This document shows, one piece after another, positions 1 to 11,136 of a DNA stretch of 64,000 nt (position 1 is the stretch's first letter; each line of letters begins with the position of its first letter). The stretch comes from Achatina immaculata (Eukaryota > Mollusca > Gastropoda > Stylommatophora > Achatinidae), in assembly GCA_009760885.1 (NCBI GenBank), contig CM019707.1, positions 33,402,645 to 33,466,644 of the forward strand, read 5' to 3'. Under the pieces are notes generated by a model. It saw only the letters and a list, made by a program, of their open reading frames with translations. It made no database searches and was not told where the DNA came from. The position numbers and the translations under genes were made by a program.

Positions 1-45
1 CTGCGTAATGCTTACCTACTGGCGTTGGCAATCATAACTCTCACA

Positions 46-180
46 ACTGTCTGTCTGTCTGTCTGTCTAATGCTATCATAACTCTTCACAACTGTCTGTC
101 TGTCTGTCTGTCTAATGCTATCATAACTCTCACAACTGTCTGTCTGTCTAATGCTATCATAACTCTCACAACTGTCTGTT
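46..180. repeat. CTGT-rich tandem repeat
   Basis: Three to four units of about 35-45 bp join a (CTGT)n run to the phrase AATGCTATCATAACTCT. The (CTGT)n length varies between units, so this is a microsatellite nested in a minisatellite. No coding role is visible. Confidence 0.85.
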
Positions 181-189
181 CTGAGTTTC

Positions 190-794
190 CTCTATGAGAT
201 GTTCTGGTGTCCAGTTTCCATGCCGTCTTGCTAATTCACTCGGGATTTTCTCTCCCTGTTTATATCATCCTCCCCCGCCCCCTAAACTTTCCTTTTGTCC
301 TGTTGCTCAAGTTTGCTTTTTTCTCATGACATATCCTTTAAATTTAGATTGTCTTTTCCCGACTGTATCTGTCTTCTCGAATCCATCTCTCTCAACATTT
401 CTTCTTTTGATTTTCTTGCCGTTCAGGGTATTCTTAAATTCTTGTAAGAAACCACATCCCCGTAGCTTCCAGACGTTGCTGTATCTCTTTAGTAACCGTC
501 CAGGCGCCACATCCGTCCGTAGATCAGAACTAGCTCTATGTACACTGGAGCACCATTTTCCTTACACTTAGTGACAGTGGTTTATTGCACAAATTACTTT
601 TCATTATTTGGAACGTTAGCTTCTGCTGTTAATCTCTGATAGGCGTCTTCCATCTGACATCAGCATTGTTTCTATAGATACTCGAACATGCGTCTGTGCC
701 ATTTTCTTTTATTTTGCATTGATGGATCTCTCTTTTCCTGAAGACGACCGTAACTTCAGTTTACTTATTATCCAAGATTAGTTCTTTTCTTTCC
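190..794. other. unassigned stretch, no gene seen
   Basis: Open frames here (for example 194-571 +) have no recognisable domain, no codon bias and no homologous partner in the window. It would be upstream or intronic sequence of tetraspanin gene A if that gene's first exon lies before base 1. Confidence 0.5.
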
Positions 795-808
795 CTTGAA
801 ATATATAT

Positions 809-1148
809 CAGTCAGTCAGTCAGTCAGTCATTTGCATGTCCCTTGCGGAACTGTGCCTGTCTAACAGCTCTCCTGTAGGCCTCCTGGTTGAAAGCAAGAT
901 GCCCTGCTGCTGATGCATCCAACTGCAGTTTATCAACGATGTCTTGCAGTCATCTTCACCTTTGTCTTCCTCTCTTTCTTTTTCCCGTTATGTACCCTTC
1001 CAAGACGGTCTTCTCTAAATAATCCTGACGTTTAATTTTGTGTGCAAAATATTTAAGTTTTCTTTGTTTAATCCTCTTTACTAGCCAGCCTTCTTTAATA
1101 TTAAGTTCTTGTAGTATGGACATATTTGTCCATGATATTTGAATAACT
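809..1148 (-). mobile_element. RTE-A LINE, 5'-truncated 3' end
   Basis: The minus strand encodes the C-terminal tail shared by all RTE-A copies (the stretch following the IEEGWLVKRIK motif), with several disruptions. The element ends in an (ACTG)n-like tail, seen on the plus strand as the CAGT run at 808-831. A 14-bp direct repeat, CTTGAAATATATAT, flanks it at 795-808 and 1149-1162, which fits a target-site duplication and a complete, 5'-truncated insertion. Confidence 0.88.
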
Positions 1149-1178
1149 CTTGAAATATATATAAACGTTATAAATAAA

Positions 1179-1627
1179 GAATCTGTGGAGAGGAGCAGAC
1201 AGAACTACACAAATAAGATTTTTAAGGGCATGCATTTTTCCCATCGCAACATATGCCTGAAGAAGAATGTAAGTGCTACAGAAGAGTTCTCCAAATATCG
1301 TGGACACAAAAAAGAACAAATATATCTATACTACAAGAGCTTAATATTGAAGAAGGCTGGCTAGTAAAGAGGATTAAAGAGAGAAAACTTAAATATTTTG
1401 GATACATTAAACGTCATGATAATTTAGAGAAGACCGTATTGGAAGGATACATAATGGGAAAAAGAAAAAGAGGAAGACTAAAACGAAGATGGCTGCAAGA
1501 CATCGTTGATGATCTGCAAATGGATGCATCAGCAGCAGGCCATCTTGCTCACAACTGAGAGGCCTACAGGAGTGCTATTAGGGAGGCAAAGTTCCACAAG
1601 GGACAAGCAAATGAATGAATGAATGAA
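1179..1627 (+). mobile_element. RTE-A LINE, 5'-truncated copy with residual ORF
   Basis: The plus strand carries the RTE-A C-terminal domain; an open frame covers 1253-1558 with CKCYRRVLQISW, IEEGWLVKRIKERKLKYFG and the basic KRKRGR segment. A TGA replaces an expected codon at 1556-1558, after which the same frame continues to the family end. The tail is (GAAT)n. A 10-bp direct repeat, TATAAATAAA, flanks it at 1169-1178 and 1628-1637. It lies in inverted orientation 30 bp from the preceding RTE-A copy. Confidence 0.88.
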
Positions 1628-1883
1628 TATAAATAAAATAATATTTTGCTATATTGTTCCTGTATCCTTTCATCGCTAATTTAGTAGTGAAATATTTCTA
1701 AAATCTGCACCACGTAGTAGCAAAAATACACTAAATCTGCGGATGTTTTCTAGTGTTTTGATACGGCGATTTGAAATTAGAAGTCGTTTGATGACGAAAG
1801 ACAAGAAAAATTGTATGAAAAGTGAAATAATACAATAAAAACCGACAAAAGCAACAATATTTCGCCAAAAAGTTCCCTTTTTT

Positions 1884-2000
1884 AAAACCATCAGTTCAAG
1901 TGAGCTGTTCAATAAACCATCAGTTCAAGTGAGCTGTTCAGTAAACCATCAGTTCAAGTGAGCTGTTCAATAAACCATCAGTTCAAGTGAGCTGTTCAAT
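1884..2000. repeat. 29-bp tandem repeat upstream of TM1 exon
   Basis: Four near-identical units, each containing CCATCAGTTCAAGTGAGC. The array ends about 95 bp before the TM1 exon acceptor of tetraspanin gene A. The remaining sequence 1638-1883 holds nothing recognised. Confidence 0.9.
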
Positions 2001-2097
2001 TTCTTGTTCTTTCTTTTGAAAGTATTATTTAAATTTGATTATCGATGATTTTTATTTGTTTTCTATTCCCCCCCCCCCCTCTCCTTTTGCACGCCAG

Positions 2098-2259
2098 ATC
2101 CTGTTTGTGTTTCTTCTGGGAGTTGGAATCATCCTGAGGGTGTACTCTTCAAAAATCATTGAGAGACTGGTCAAATCCTCGCAAACTTACCTGCTCTATT
2201 CTCAGTTTGTTAGGATGGAAAGTATCCCGGAAGAACTACATTTTGGGGAACTAAATAAT
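2098..2259 (+). CDS. tetraspanin gene A, TM1 / small-loop exon
   Basis: The exon is 162 bp (54 codons), phase 0 at both ends. A long C-rich, pyrimidine tract and CAG precede it, and GTAAGA follows. It encodes the second half of transmembrane segment 1 (LFVFLLGVGIILRV, matching the LLGVGI pattern of tetraspanin TM1) and then about 40 residues of small extracellular loop. It joins in frame to the TM2 exon at 5984. The start codon and N-terminal tail must lie in an upstream exon that I could not find in 1-2097. The tetraspanin assignment rests on the six exons together: four membrane segments and a CCG...CC...C...C large loop. Tetraspanins are membrane scaffold proteins that organise partner proteins; the specific partner is unknown. 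Confidence 0.82.
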
Positions 2260-2389
2260 GTAAGATGAAAATAATTCAGTAACTTAAAGAAAGTTTTATA
2301 AGTAAAATGTAAATAAATTATCATTTTTAATTATGCTTTGTCATAACATAGAGAAATCAGGACTGTCTTTTGCAGTGATTACTACAGCC

Positions 2390-3125
2390 TGCACGAGACA
2401 CATCAGCTTCTTCCAATGATGATAAACCTGAGAGTTAAGTCAGCTTCTTCCAATGATGATAAACCTGAGAGTTAAGTCAGGTTCTTCCAATAATGATAGA
2501 GCTGAGAGTTAAGTCAGCTTTTGGAGGGTCCACTGTTCTCTTCCATCCATGTTCCGTGATCTTGACGTAGCAGCGACTGTCTGAAACTTGTTTTTGTTAT
2601 CAGATGTCAAGAGATACACAAGCAGTGACAGCCGTGTGTTCTAGTCACCAGATATCAGGACGTACACCAAGAACAACAACTGCTAGTTAATAGGCGTAAG
2701 ATGATACACAAAGAGTAACATCTACTAGTTACCAGATATCAGGAGATACAAAAAGAATCACAGCGACTTCTAGTTATCAGATATGAGGAGATACACAAAC
2801 AATCACAGTGACTTCTAGTTGTCAGATATGAGGAGATACACAAACAGTCACAGTGACTTCTAGTTACCAGATATCAGGAGATACACAAACAATCACAGTG
2901 ACTTCTAGTTACCAGATATGAGGAGATACACAAACAGTCACAGTGACTTCTAGTTGTCAGATATGAGGAGATACACAAACAGTCACAGTGACTTCTAGTT
3001 ACCAGATATCAGGAGATACACAAACAATCACAGTGACTTCTAGTTACCAGATATCAGGAGATACACAAACAGTCACAGTGACTTCTAGTTACCAGATATC
3101 AGGAGATGCACAAACATCACAACGA
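2390..3125. repeat. minisatellite arrays in intron after TM1
   Basis: First come three copies of a ~37-bp unit (CTTCTTCCAATGATGATAAAC, 2390-2520). Then about ten copies of a 45-60 bp unit containing TTCTAGTTACCAGATATCAG run from about 2600. The units drift, so the array is old at the left and more homogeneous at the right. The open frame at 2988-3281 is an artefact of the repeat. Confidence 0.88.
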
Positions 3126-3289
3126 CTTCAAATCACCATATGTCAGAATATACTCAAACCAGTAAAAACAACTATGATGTTTCTTTTCTCATTAACCATT
3201 GTACTACTCTTCTCGAACTATGAACATTTCGTTTTCAACAGACAGTACAGTAAAATGAAGATATCCTATCATTTATGTTAGCCATAGCG

Positions 3290-4110
3290 TTCAGTCAGTC
3301 ATTCAGTCGCTCAGTCATTTGCTTGTCCCTTGCAGAACTTTGCCTCCCTAACAGCACTCCTGTAGGCCTTTCTGTTGTAAGCAAGGCGCCCTGCTGCTCA
3401 TACATCCATTTGCATATTATCAACGATGTCTTGCAGCCATCGTCGTCTTTGTCTTCCTCTCTTTCTTTTCCCCATTATGTATCCTTCCTAGACGGTTTTC
3501 TCTAAATTACCATGACGTTTAATGTGTCGAAAAATTTAAGTTTTCTCTATTTAATCCTCTTTACTAGCCAGCCTTCTTCAATATTAAGTTCTTGTAGTAT
3601 AGATATATTTGTTCTTTTTTGTGTCGATGATAGATGAAGAACTCTTCTGTAGCATTTACATTCAAAGGCATTTATGTGTTTCTCAGCTGTTTTGTTAAGT
3701 GTCCAGTTCTCACAGGCATATGTTGCGAAGGGAAAGATGCATGCCCTTAAAAATCTTATCTTTGTAGTTCTCTCTGTTCCTCTCCAAAGATTCTTTAGTT
3801 GTTTTACTTTCTGAAGAGCGATAGATGTCCTCTTTTTAATTTCCCTCATTGTATCTCCATTATTAGTTAGCAGTGACCAAGATATTCAAAACTCTCCACT
3901 TCTTCCAGTTTTTCCTCATTGAATATATTTCAGCTGCCTTGTTTGTTTTGTCATTTGTCATTAATTTAGTTTTCTTCGTATTAAAATAGATGTTTTGCTC
4001 TTCGCTATTCTTACGGACTGACATAATTAGTTTTTCCATTCCTTTTTGTGTTGTGGACAGTAATACTGTGTCATCAGCATGTCAAATCTCTGGTATTTCG
4101 TAATATCGAA
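3290..4110 (-). mobile_element. RTE-A LINE, 5'-truncated copy
   Basis: About 820 bp with the family 3' end at the left (GCTTGTCCCTTGCAG, preceded by a CAGT/CATT tail). The minus strand carries the RTE-A C-terminal region; 3547-3849 is still open and encodes the FLRACIFPFATYAC and CKCYRRVL segments. Frameshifts separate this from the upstream YADD-proximal part. No clear target-site duplication could be identified. Confidence 0.82.
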
Positions 4111-4373
4111 ATGTTATGATTTTTTTTTTACTAGAAGTGTTAAGCTTCATAAATTTCGAATTTACGTTAGATACAAGTTACTGTCATTTACAAAGCTGAC
4201 AGTCCAAATGAACCTGAAAATTATGTCCCTTGGTGTTTGAGGTAGAAAGATCGACAAGAGACAATGACGAACTAGAATTATCTAGGGCACATACCAGCCA
4301 ATGGTGGGAAATGTGGGGCGGAGTTAAACAGAAGAACAGAAATGGGCAGACACGTTCAGCACCACGAAGACAT

Positions 4374-4612
4374 ACTGTTGTACAAGTCCTCGACAACACA
4401 AGTTCTACATCTGTTCTGTAATGTTGTACAAGTCCTCGACAACACAAGTTCTACATCTGTTCTGTAATGTTGTACAAGTCCTCGACAACACAAGTTCTAC
4501 ATCTGTTCTGTAATGTTGTACAAGTCTTCGACAACACAAGTTCTACATCTGTTCTGTACTGCTGTACAAGTCCTCGACAACACAAGTTCTACATCTGTTC
4601 TGTATTGTCTTA
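4374..4612. repeat. 47-bp tandem repeat, five copies
   Basis: Five nearly perfect units share TGTACAAGTCCTCGACAAC followed by an AAGTTCTACATCTGTTC phrase. The flanks 4111-4373 and 4613-5055 hold nothing recognised. Confidence 0.92.
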
Positions 4613-5057
4613 CGGAGCAGAAACCTGAACTCTAAGCAAAAAGAATATCATACAAATGTAAATATTTCATAGTACAAACACTTGATATAAAAACACACAC
4701 GCATGTACACACTTACACACAAGATAGCATAAATTAGATGGAGTAATGGCAGCCGTGGACGAATACAAGATAGGGTCACTGTTGACGTCAGCAGTCTTTG
4801 AGAAGGATACAGTTGTGCAGGCTCGGAACTATATCCTACATTCTGTTTGAACAAAAATCAGGTACAGTATAAAAACGATGATTGTTGTGTATGCCTTCAA
4901 AAAAGATTATTTTTATCTCTTGCAATTTTTTTCCTGTCTAATCAGGTCCTCCCTTTATTTCCAACGAATTGTAAATGTAAATTGTCTTAATTTATTTCGA
5001 AGTTTGGACCTGAGGACAAACATTTACCCAGAGCCGAATTTACCTAGGTCGAATCTT

Positions 5058-5275
5058 GCTTACGTCGAGTATTATCTACATTAAGTCTTGCTTAAGTCGA
5101 GTATTATCTACATCAAATCTGACTCTAGTCGAGTATTATCTACACCGAAACTGGCTGAAGTCGGGCATTAGCTAATTCGAGTCTTGCTTAAGTCGAGTAC
5201 TATCTACATCAAGTCTTGCTTAAGTCGAGTATTATCTTCGTCCAAGTACTGCTTAAGGCGAACTCTATTTACATT
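5058..5275. repeat. ~33-bp tandem repeat
   Basis: Six or seven imperfect units built on CTTGCTTAAGTCGAGTATTA. Divergence between units is moderate. It lies in the TM1-TM2 intron of gene A. Confidence 0.88.
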
Positions 5276-5559
5276 GACTATTGCTTATCTCTTTCACTTC
5301 TGAATTATAGTTTAAATGTTCTCCCAACATAAATTCTGATGAGAAATCTTGGTAAAAAAGAAAAAAAAACTGGAGAGAAGTTACTCTATAATTTATAAAA
5401 AGTTGGGTTAGAAATGTGCTACTTCTTATTTTATTTAGACAGAGTCCAGGTTTCTCCCTGAGCATTGGTTCACATGGGTGTGCTAGATGTACCAGCACTG
5501 GCAGTGTTGCTGTGGGGTGAAATGTTTACTTCGAGAAGCGGCTCTATATTTGTTGTCGT

Positions 5560-5735
5560 TTAGCTTTCACCAAATATATAGACTATATCAAGTTTAGCTT
5601 TCACTAAATATATGGACTATATCAAGTTTAGCTTTCACCAAATATATGGACTATATCAAGTTTAGCTTTCACTAAATATATGGACTATATCAAGTTTAGC
5701 TTTCACCAAATCTGATATGAACTATATCAAGTGAG
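5560..5735. repeat. 34-bp tandem repeat upstream of TM2 exon
   Basis: Five units share TTTAGCTTTCACCAAATATA and GGACTATATCAAG. A (GA)n microsatellite follows at about 5848-5898, and the TM2 exon acceptor lies 85 bp further on. Confidence 0.9.
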
Positions 5736-5843
5736 AATCGTTATAATCTATTCCAGAATTAATTCAGTTGCAGAAGTATGGTTTAAGGTGATGGAAATCT
5801 TCTTTTGTTTTTCTTGAAAAGACATAGCACTTGAAAATGTATG

Positions 5844-5896
<53 letters not shown>

Positions 5897-5983
5897 GAAC
5901 AAAAGTGAACGACTTAGAATGAAAGCCCTTTCTTCTTTCGGTCAACCATACTCGTATGAGACAGATAAATTGTTATCTTGCAG

Positions 5984-6063
5984 GTTCTAGGTGTATCTTT
6001 GATAGTTCTAAGCGGTATCTACATAGCGTGTGTGGTGTGCTATATGTCATTTCTGGTACACAA
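5984..6063 (+). CDS. tetraspanin gene A, TM2 exon
   Basis: The exon is 80 bp, with acceptor CTTGCAG and donor GTAAGT. It enters in phase 0 and leaves two bases of a split Lys codon. It encodes VLGVSLIVLSGIYIACVV and onward, a hydrophobic TM2 ending in a VHK turn. The exon of gene C at 41537-41616 has exactly the same length, phase and 3' end, which confirms the boundaries. The last ~35 bp plus donor are copied several times immediately downstream. Confidence 0.88.
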
Positions 6064-6470
6064 GTAAGTGCAGGTTCTGTATTGTGCTATATGACATTTC
6101 TGCTACACAAGTAGTATATGTTGAGTATTGTGCTATATGACATTTCTACAAAACATGTGGTATATGTTGAATATTGTGCTACATGAGATTTCTGCTACAC
6201 AGGTGGTATATGCTGAGTATTATGCTACATGAGATTTCTGCTACATAAGTGGTATATATTGAGTACTGTGCTACATGACATTTTAGCTAGACAGATTAAT
6301 ATAGACTGTACTGTACTAGATAATTTTGCTACTCAGGTAAGTACAAATTACGTTGTGCTACACGTAGGTTTTTATCACGAGAGATAAACGTAGACTTTTA
6401 TGCTATACAGTTTTTTCTGCACTGTAAACGTAGAAACGTATTTTATGCTATATGACAATATTGCTACAAA
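6064..6470 (+). repeat. degenerate array of TM2 exon-end / donor copies
   Basis: About nine ~46-bp units start directly at the TM2 donor. Each contains TGTGCTATATGACATTTCTG followed by a CACAAG-like end, matching the last bases of the exon. Most donors have decayed (AAGTAG, CATGTG), but the sixth unit has a perfect CAGGTAAGT. Units decay with distance from the exon. See the matching array in gene C (40990-41536). Confidence 0.85.
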
Positions 6471-7612
6471 ACTAACATCACAAAGTTTCAGACCCAGTGG
6501 TCTTAACAAAAATAACTATTTCTACACGTTTAGTTCTACAGTTCTTACTTCACACAAAAACATGAGACACCTCCGTACATCACATGTAACTATGGAAAAC
6601 TGCTAGTTCACATCCTAGACAATTTAACGAGACAACTACATCACTGCTGTTCCTTTCTCTCTGGCTGCTCAAACACTGATAATCCTAAAGTACTCAAAAA
6701 CAATCAACTCCTTTCTCAGCTCAGTCCAGGAGACACAAATGTCTCATGCAAAAATCCCATGTTTTACAACTTTCCTGGACTTAGAAAACATGCCATCCCA
6801 TTTTAGCCCATGGCTGTTTTTTAATTGCTCTCTTAAGTCAATAAAGACGGGCTACTTCAAGATTCCACGTGCACATTTAAAACTAATCAGGGACCTAATC
6901 TGCTTAACTTTACAATAATACCGATTGCATCCCTTTTAATATCTAAGCTACTAAAGAAAAACACCTATACTGTTATACCTTTCTAGACATTTTGTTGCCC
7001 ATTAGTTCATCTCCAAAATTCCTGTGTGTTGGTCCTCAAGGAACAATATTAAATCTTAAATTTTTATTTCACATGGGCTCGATGCTGATTCCAGACGTTT
7101 GCAGATATTTCTGCCTCTAATTTAACTAGTTTCAGTAGAAAAAAAAAGAAAAGAAAGACAACACGGAAAATAAAATAACCACATAAAGGGAGAAAACTGA
7201 TCCTGTCCTCTTGTGTCAGATTCTCCTTTTTGGATCGCACTTGAAAAGCTGAGATGAGCATTTCATAATTTCTCTTTCGGCACGCATAGTTTCTTAATGA
7301 GGACTCTATCTTGTATGGGAAAGTATCTTCTTCACTGTTACGCACAACTTTCTGCAACATCGATTAGCTCAGGCTGAACAAGGAGGAGGACATTCTTTCA
7401 AAAGTTTTTAAAAAATGCAAAATATGAAGGAATGCTTCCGAAGAAATGAACTCAATAAAAGGTTGAATGATTGACACAGAGCTGGCACAAATAGGTGAAG
7501 ACTTGGGATTAATGGCTCTGAACTTTGCTTGGACACCAGATAGAATTACTGCCACAGTGGCTGCATAGACCTGGCCTAAATAGACATTTATATCTAGTCC
7601 ATGATTTGTTAG
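6471..7612. other. intronic stretch, nothing recognised
   Basis: No homologue of any other part of the window and no domain in the short open frames. It is the 5' half of the TM2-TM3 intron of gene A. Confidence 0.5.
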
Positions 7613-7654
7613 TTGCATGAAGAAATGTGTAGTGATTTTTATACTGTTTCTGAA

Positions 7655-7656
7655 TA

Positions 7657-7693
<37 letters not shown>

Positions 7694-8106
7694 GTTGCTG
7701 CTGCTACTACTACAACTGCTGCTGATGCTGCTGCTACTACTAATACCACTACTACTACCACTACCACTGCTGCTGCTGCTGCTACTACTACTACCACTAC
7801 CACCACTATTATTATTGCTACTACCACCACCACCACTACTCTTACTACTACTACCACCACCACTACAACTACTATTACTACTACTACCATTACCACTACC
7901 ACCACCACTACTACTACCATTACCACTACTACTACTACTACTACTACTAACATCACTACTACTACTACTAACATCACTACTACTACTACTACTAACATCA
8001 CTACTACTGCTACTACCACTACTACTACTACCACTACCATCAGTACTACTACAAACATCACTACTAACACTGATGCTACTTCTACTGCTACTACTACTAC
8101 TACTAC

Positions 8107-8140
<34 letters not shown>

Positions 8141-8528
8141 TATAATAAGACACTCAAAGTACTACTACTTCTGCTTCTACTGCTACTATACAGCTACTAC
8201 TCCTGCTACTACTCTTCATATTACTACAACCGCACCACTCCTACTATTAGTACTACTACTGCTCCTTTTACTGCTACTACAGGACTGGTCCTACTACTAC
8301 TCAATATATTACTACTACTAATACTACACCACACCTACTCCTACTAATCATTTTACTACTATTACTACTACTACTACACCACGCCTCCTCCTTTTACTAC
8401 TTCTCATATTACTCTTATTATTACAACATGCCTCCTTCAATTACTGCTCATATTACTACTACTGCTACGCCATGCCTCCTTTTACTATTACTTCTCATAC
8501 TACTATTACAACAACAACAACAACAACA

Positions 8529-8565
<37 letters not shown>

Positions 8566-8640
8566 TTACTCTTATCACCAATAATACTAGAACTACACCG
8601 GGCCTCCACCTGCTACTATTATTCTTCATAGTACTATTAC
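7655..8640. repeat. ~1 kb TAC/TAT trinucleotide tract
   Basis: Nearly continuous (CTA)n/(TAC)n with interspersed TGC, ACC, AAT and CAA triplets. Because the period is 3, all frames stay open and yield poly-Thr, poly-Leu and poly-Val products. These are not genes. The tract ends about 250 bp before the TM3 exon. Confidence 0.95.
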
Positions 8641-8886
8641 TACCATGAAACTGACACTACTACTACTCATGTTACTACAACTCCTGTTAAACTTCAGCAT
8701 CGCAGTTCCGCCTGAAACTGTCAAACATTTCACAGACATCTGCCACAGACTCCGTCACAGTAACAAAAGTCACACAAGCTTATTTGACGGAGGATGTGTG
8801 GTTGTTTCGCTTTATGTGACTGCCTATTTTCTGCCTAGACCAGATGCAGTGTACGGTGCAGTTTAAAAAGCCGTTTTTATTCACAG

Positions 8887-9085
8887 AATGACATTTATCC
8901 TCCCTTTGCTGGTGGTTGTATCAGGTATTGCTGTTCTGGTAGAGATCAATATTGTCAACATTTACATGTATCGCGACTCAGCCGCCAATGAGGATGCCAG
9001 GAAGGAGTTGAAGGAAAGTGCGCAAAAGTACGCCGTGGACTCGGACGACACTTTCTCCGTGACCTATGACATCATTTCCATATGG
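8887..9085 (+). CDS. tetraspanin gene A, TM3 / large-loop start exon
   Basis: The exon is 199 bp, with acceptor TTCACAG and donor GTAAGG. Its first base completes the Lys codon split by the TM2 exon; it ends in phase 0 after ATATGG. It encodes TM3 (FILPLLVVVSGIAVLVEINI) and about 40 residues of the first helix of the large extracellular loop, ending TYDIISIW. The gene C exon at 37448-37649 is three bases longer and very similar, including the terminal SIW and the donor. The downstream open frame to 9325 is intron read-through. Confidence 0.9.
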
Positions 9086-9275
9086 GTAAGGCGTGTTTTG
9101 ATTGGCTCTCATAGTCACACCACTATAATGAACAAGACGGTTTCTGATTGGTTCTCTCGTAGTGATATAAAGTCTACGTGGATAGTTTGGTTTTTGATTG
9201 GTTTTCACGCGGTGTTATCGTTTTGCATAGCTGTAAGACGACTTTTGATTCGTTCCCACACACTTTTCGCTCGTA
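9086..9275 (+). repeat. decayed TM3-donor repeat units
   Basis: Three to four ~50-bp units contain TTTTGATTGGCTCTCATAG or close variants and begin at the TM3 donor. The first is nearly identical to the unit that is amplified in gene C at 36730-37447. Donor motifs are mostly lost here (AACAAGACGG, TGTAAGACG). Confidence 0.7.
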
Positions 9276-9604
9276 ACGTTTCGTTACTGCCCTCTTTTCG
9301 TATTATATCCTTCTCTGTCCTTTGAATTGATTTTTCTCTCTCAGAGTTTGTTCCTGTTTTCTACTAACAGAGTGATTCGCTATCAGAGCTAATCTTTCAG
9401 TTACTATGCCTGGTTTCTCTGTTAACATGTTCGCTTATCATTTCAAACCCAAGTTCACCCCGGCATCTGTCAAGTTGTTAGTTTGCTTTCATAGTTTCTT
9501 GTACTGTCTTCCTTCTCTCTCTCCACACTGATACTACTATTACTGTTAATACTACTACTATTATTATTACTACTACTATTATTACTACTACTATTACTAT
9601 TACT

Positions 9605-9790
9605 AGAGTAAGTGAGGAAATTAAGAGTGTACAAATGAGCAATAAAATATACTTCGTCATGCAACATCTGTTAAAATCCAAAATACTGTCCCAAAACACC
9701 AAAATAACAATCTACAAAACTATAATAAGACCAGTCGTCATGTATGGATCAGAAACTTGGAGTAGAGCAAAGAAAGACGAACAGCATTTG
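9605..9790 (+). mobile_element. LINE reverse-transcriptase fragment
   Basis: A single open stretch contains KITIYKTIIRPVVMYGSETW, the conserved region just after the RT catalytic core in RTE/CR1-type LINEs (usually KIYKTLIRPV.YG.ETW). A stop interrupts it soon after. It is preceded by an (ATT/ACT)n run at 9530-9605. It belongs to a different family from RTE-A. Confidence 0.7.
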
Positions 9791-9804
9791 TAGATCTCTG
9801 AGAA

Positions 9805-10005
9805 CTCTTAGATGGACCATAATACAACCACCCCCCCCTCACTACTCTTAGGTGGGCCCCCAATTCAACCAGTCCCCTTTATTAGGTGGGCCGCAGTAAA
9901 ATCAGCCCCCTTCACTACTCTTAGGTGGGCCCCCAATTCAACCAACCCCCTTCGTTACTCTTAGGTGGGCCGCAGTAAAACCAGCCCCCTTCACGTATTC
10001 CACGA
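9805..10005. repeat. CTTAGGTGGGCC tandem repeat
   Basis: Five or six short units share CTCTTAGGTGGGCC and a C-rich CAACCCCC segment, in two alternating forms. The following 10090-10440 is TTA/ACT-rich low-complexity DNA with poly-Leu shadow frames, and 10440-10767 holds nothing recognised. Confidence 0.85.
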
Positions 10006-10780
10006 TAGCAATGCCATTTATTGGTTAGAACTATTCACAACACACTGAACATGATATCTATGGGGCTAGTTTTTCGTGGTCCATTCTGGTATTTTTACTG
10101 TTACTACTTTTGCAATACTACTATTGTTGCAACTGTTATTTCAGCTACTAGTATTATTAATATTATTATTACTACTTTTATTATTACTATCGATAGAAAT
10201 CCTCCCTCTGCTGCTACTATTATTTCTGTTACTAAAAGTATTATTACAACTTCTGCTACTTTTACTATTACTTTTTCTGTTACTGCTGTCCCATTACAAC
10301 TAATAATATTACTTTTATTACTGTTTTGCAGTAAACGTTTTCTATTACTACTATTACAACCACTACATTAGTATCGCTTTTACGATACTACTGCTAGTAA
10401 TTTTGCTACTACCACTATCATTACTACTACTATTCCACATATTTAGCTGCTATGAAATAGTAATGTGTCTAGTTCCAGCAACACTTGAAGAAGAGAACAG
10501 TGTCTATCACTTTAAAGCAGAAAGGCAATTACTATTTAGTAACTTCTGGTGACAAACCTTCTTGTGGAGATTTATATTTTTTGTTTGTAGAAACTACTAC
10601 TTCTTGTTGATACTGTAAGGTCAGAATGTATGATCTAAATAACCTATGTCCTTTACTAAACGCCAAGAAAACACAATATGAACTTCCAAGCACACAAATC
10701 CATAGGAACAATATCGAGATACAACTGGACATCAACACAAGCATGTTGAAACAAGAGTAGTCCAACCAACTCCCATGGGT

Positions 10781-11123
10781 CAGTCAGTCATTTGCATGTC
10801 CCTTGTGGAATTTTGCTTTCCTAACAGCTCTCCTGTAAGCCTCTCGGTTGTGAGCAAGATGGCCTACTGCTGGTGCATCCATTTGCAGATCATCAATGAT
10901 GTCTTGCAGTCATCTTCGCTTTGATCTTCCTCTCTTTCTTTTCCCCATTATGTATCCTTCCAAGGTGGTCTTCTTTCAATCTAATGACGTTTAATGTGTC
11001 CAAAATATTCAAGTTTTCTCTGTTTAACCCTCTTTACTAGCCAGCCTTCTTCAATATTAATTTCTTGTAGTATGGATATATTTGTTCTTTTTTGTGTGCA
11101 TGATATTTTAAGAACTCTTCTTA
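10781..11123 (-). mobile_element. RTE-A LINE, 5'-truncated copy
   Basis: About 340 bp of the family 3' end, with a CAGT tail at the left and multiple frameshifts in the C-terminal domain. A 13-bp direct repeat with one mismatch (AACTCCCATGGGT / AACTCCAATGGGT) at 768-780 and 124-136 of their kilobases (10768-10780 and 11124-11136) marks the target-site duplication. Confidence 0.87.
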
Positions 11124-11136
11124 AACTCCAATGGGT

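Noticed and set aside
194..571. 125-codon open frame as first exon of gene A
   Set aside because: Lacks the expected N-terminal tetraspanin pattern and cannot be joined in phase to the TM1 exon with a plausible donor.
2390..3125. TM1-intron array as another exon-derived array
   Set aside because: The unit (TTCTAGTTACCAGATATCAG) has AG-containing phrases but no convincing match to the TM1 exon start or end.
7613..8347. Long open frames encoding poly-Thr, poly-Leu or poly-Val
   Set aside because: They come from a period-3 TAC tract that is open in every frame and on both strands; there is no unique sequence or splice context.
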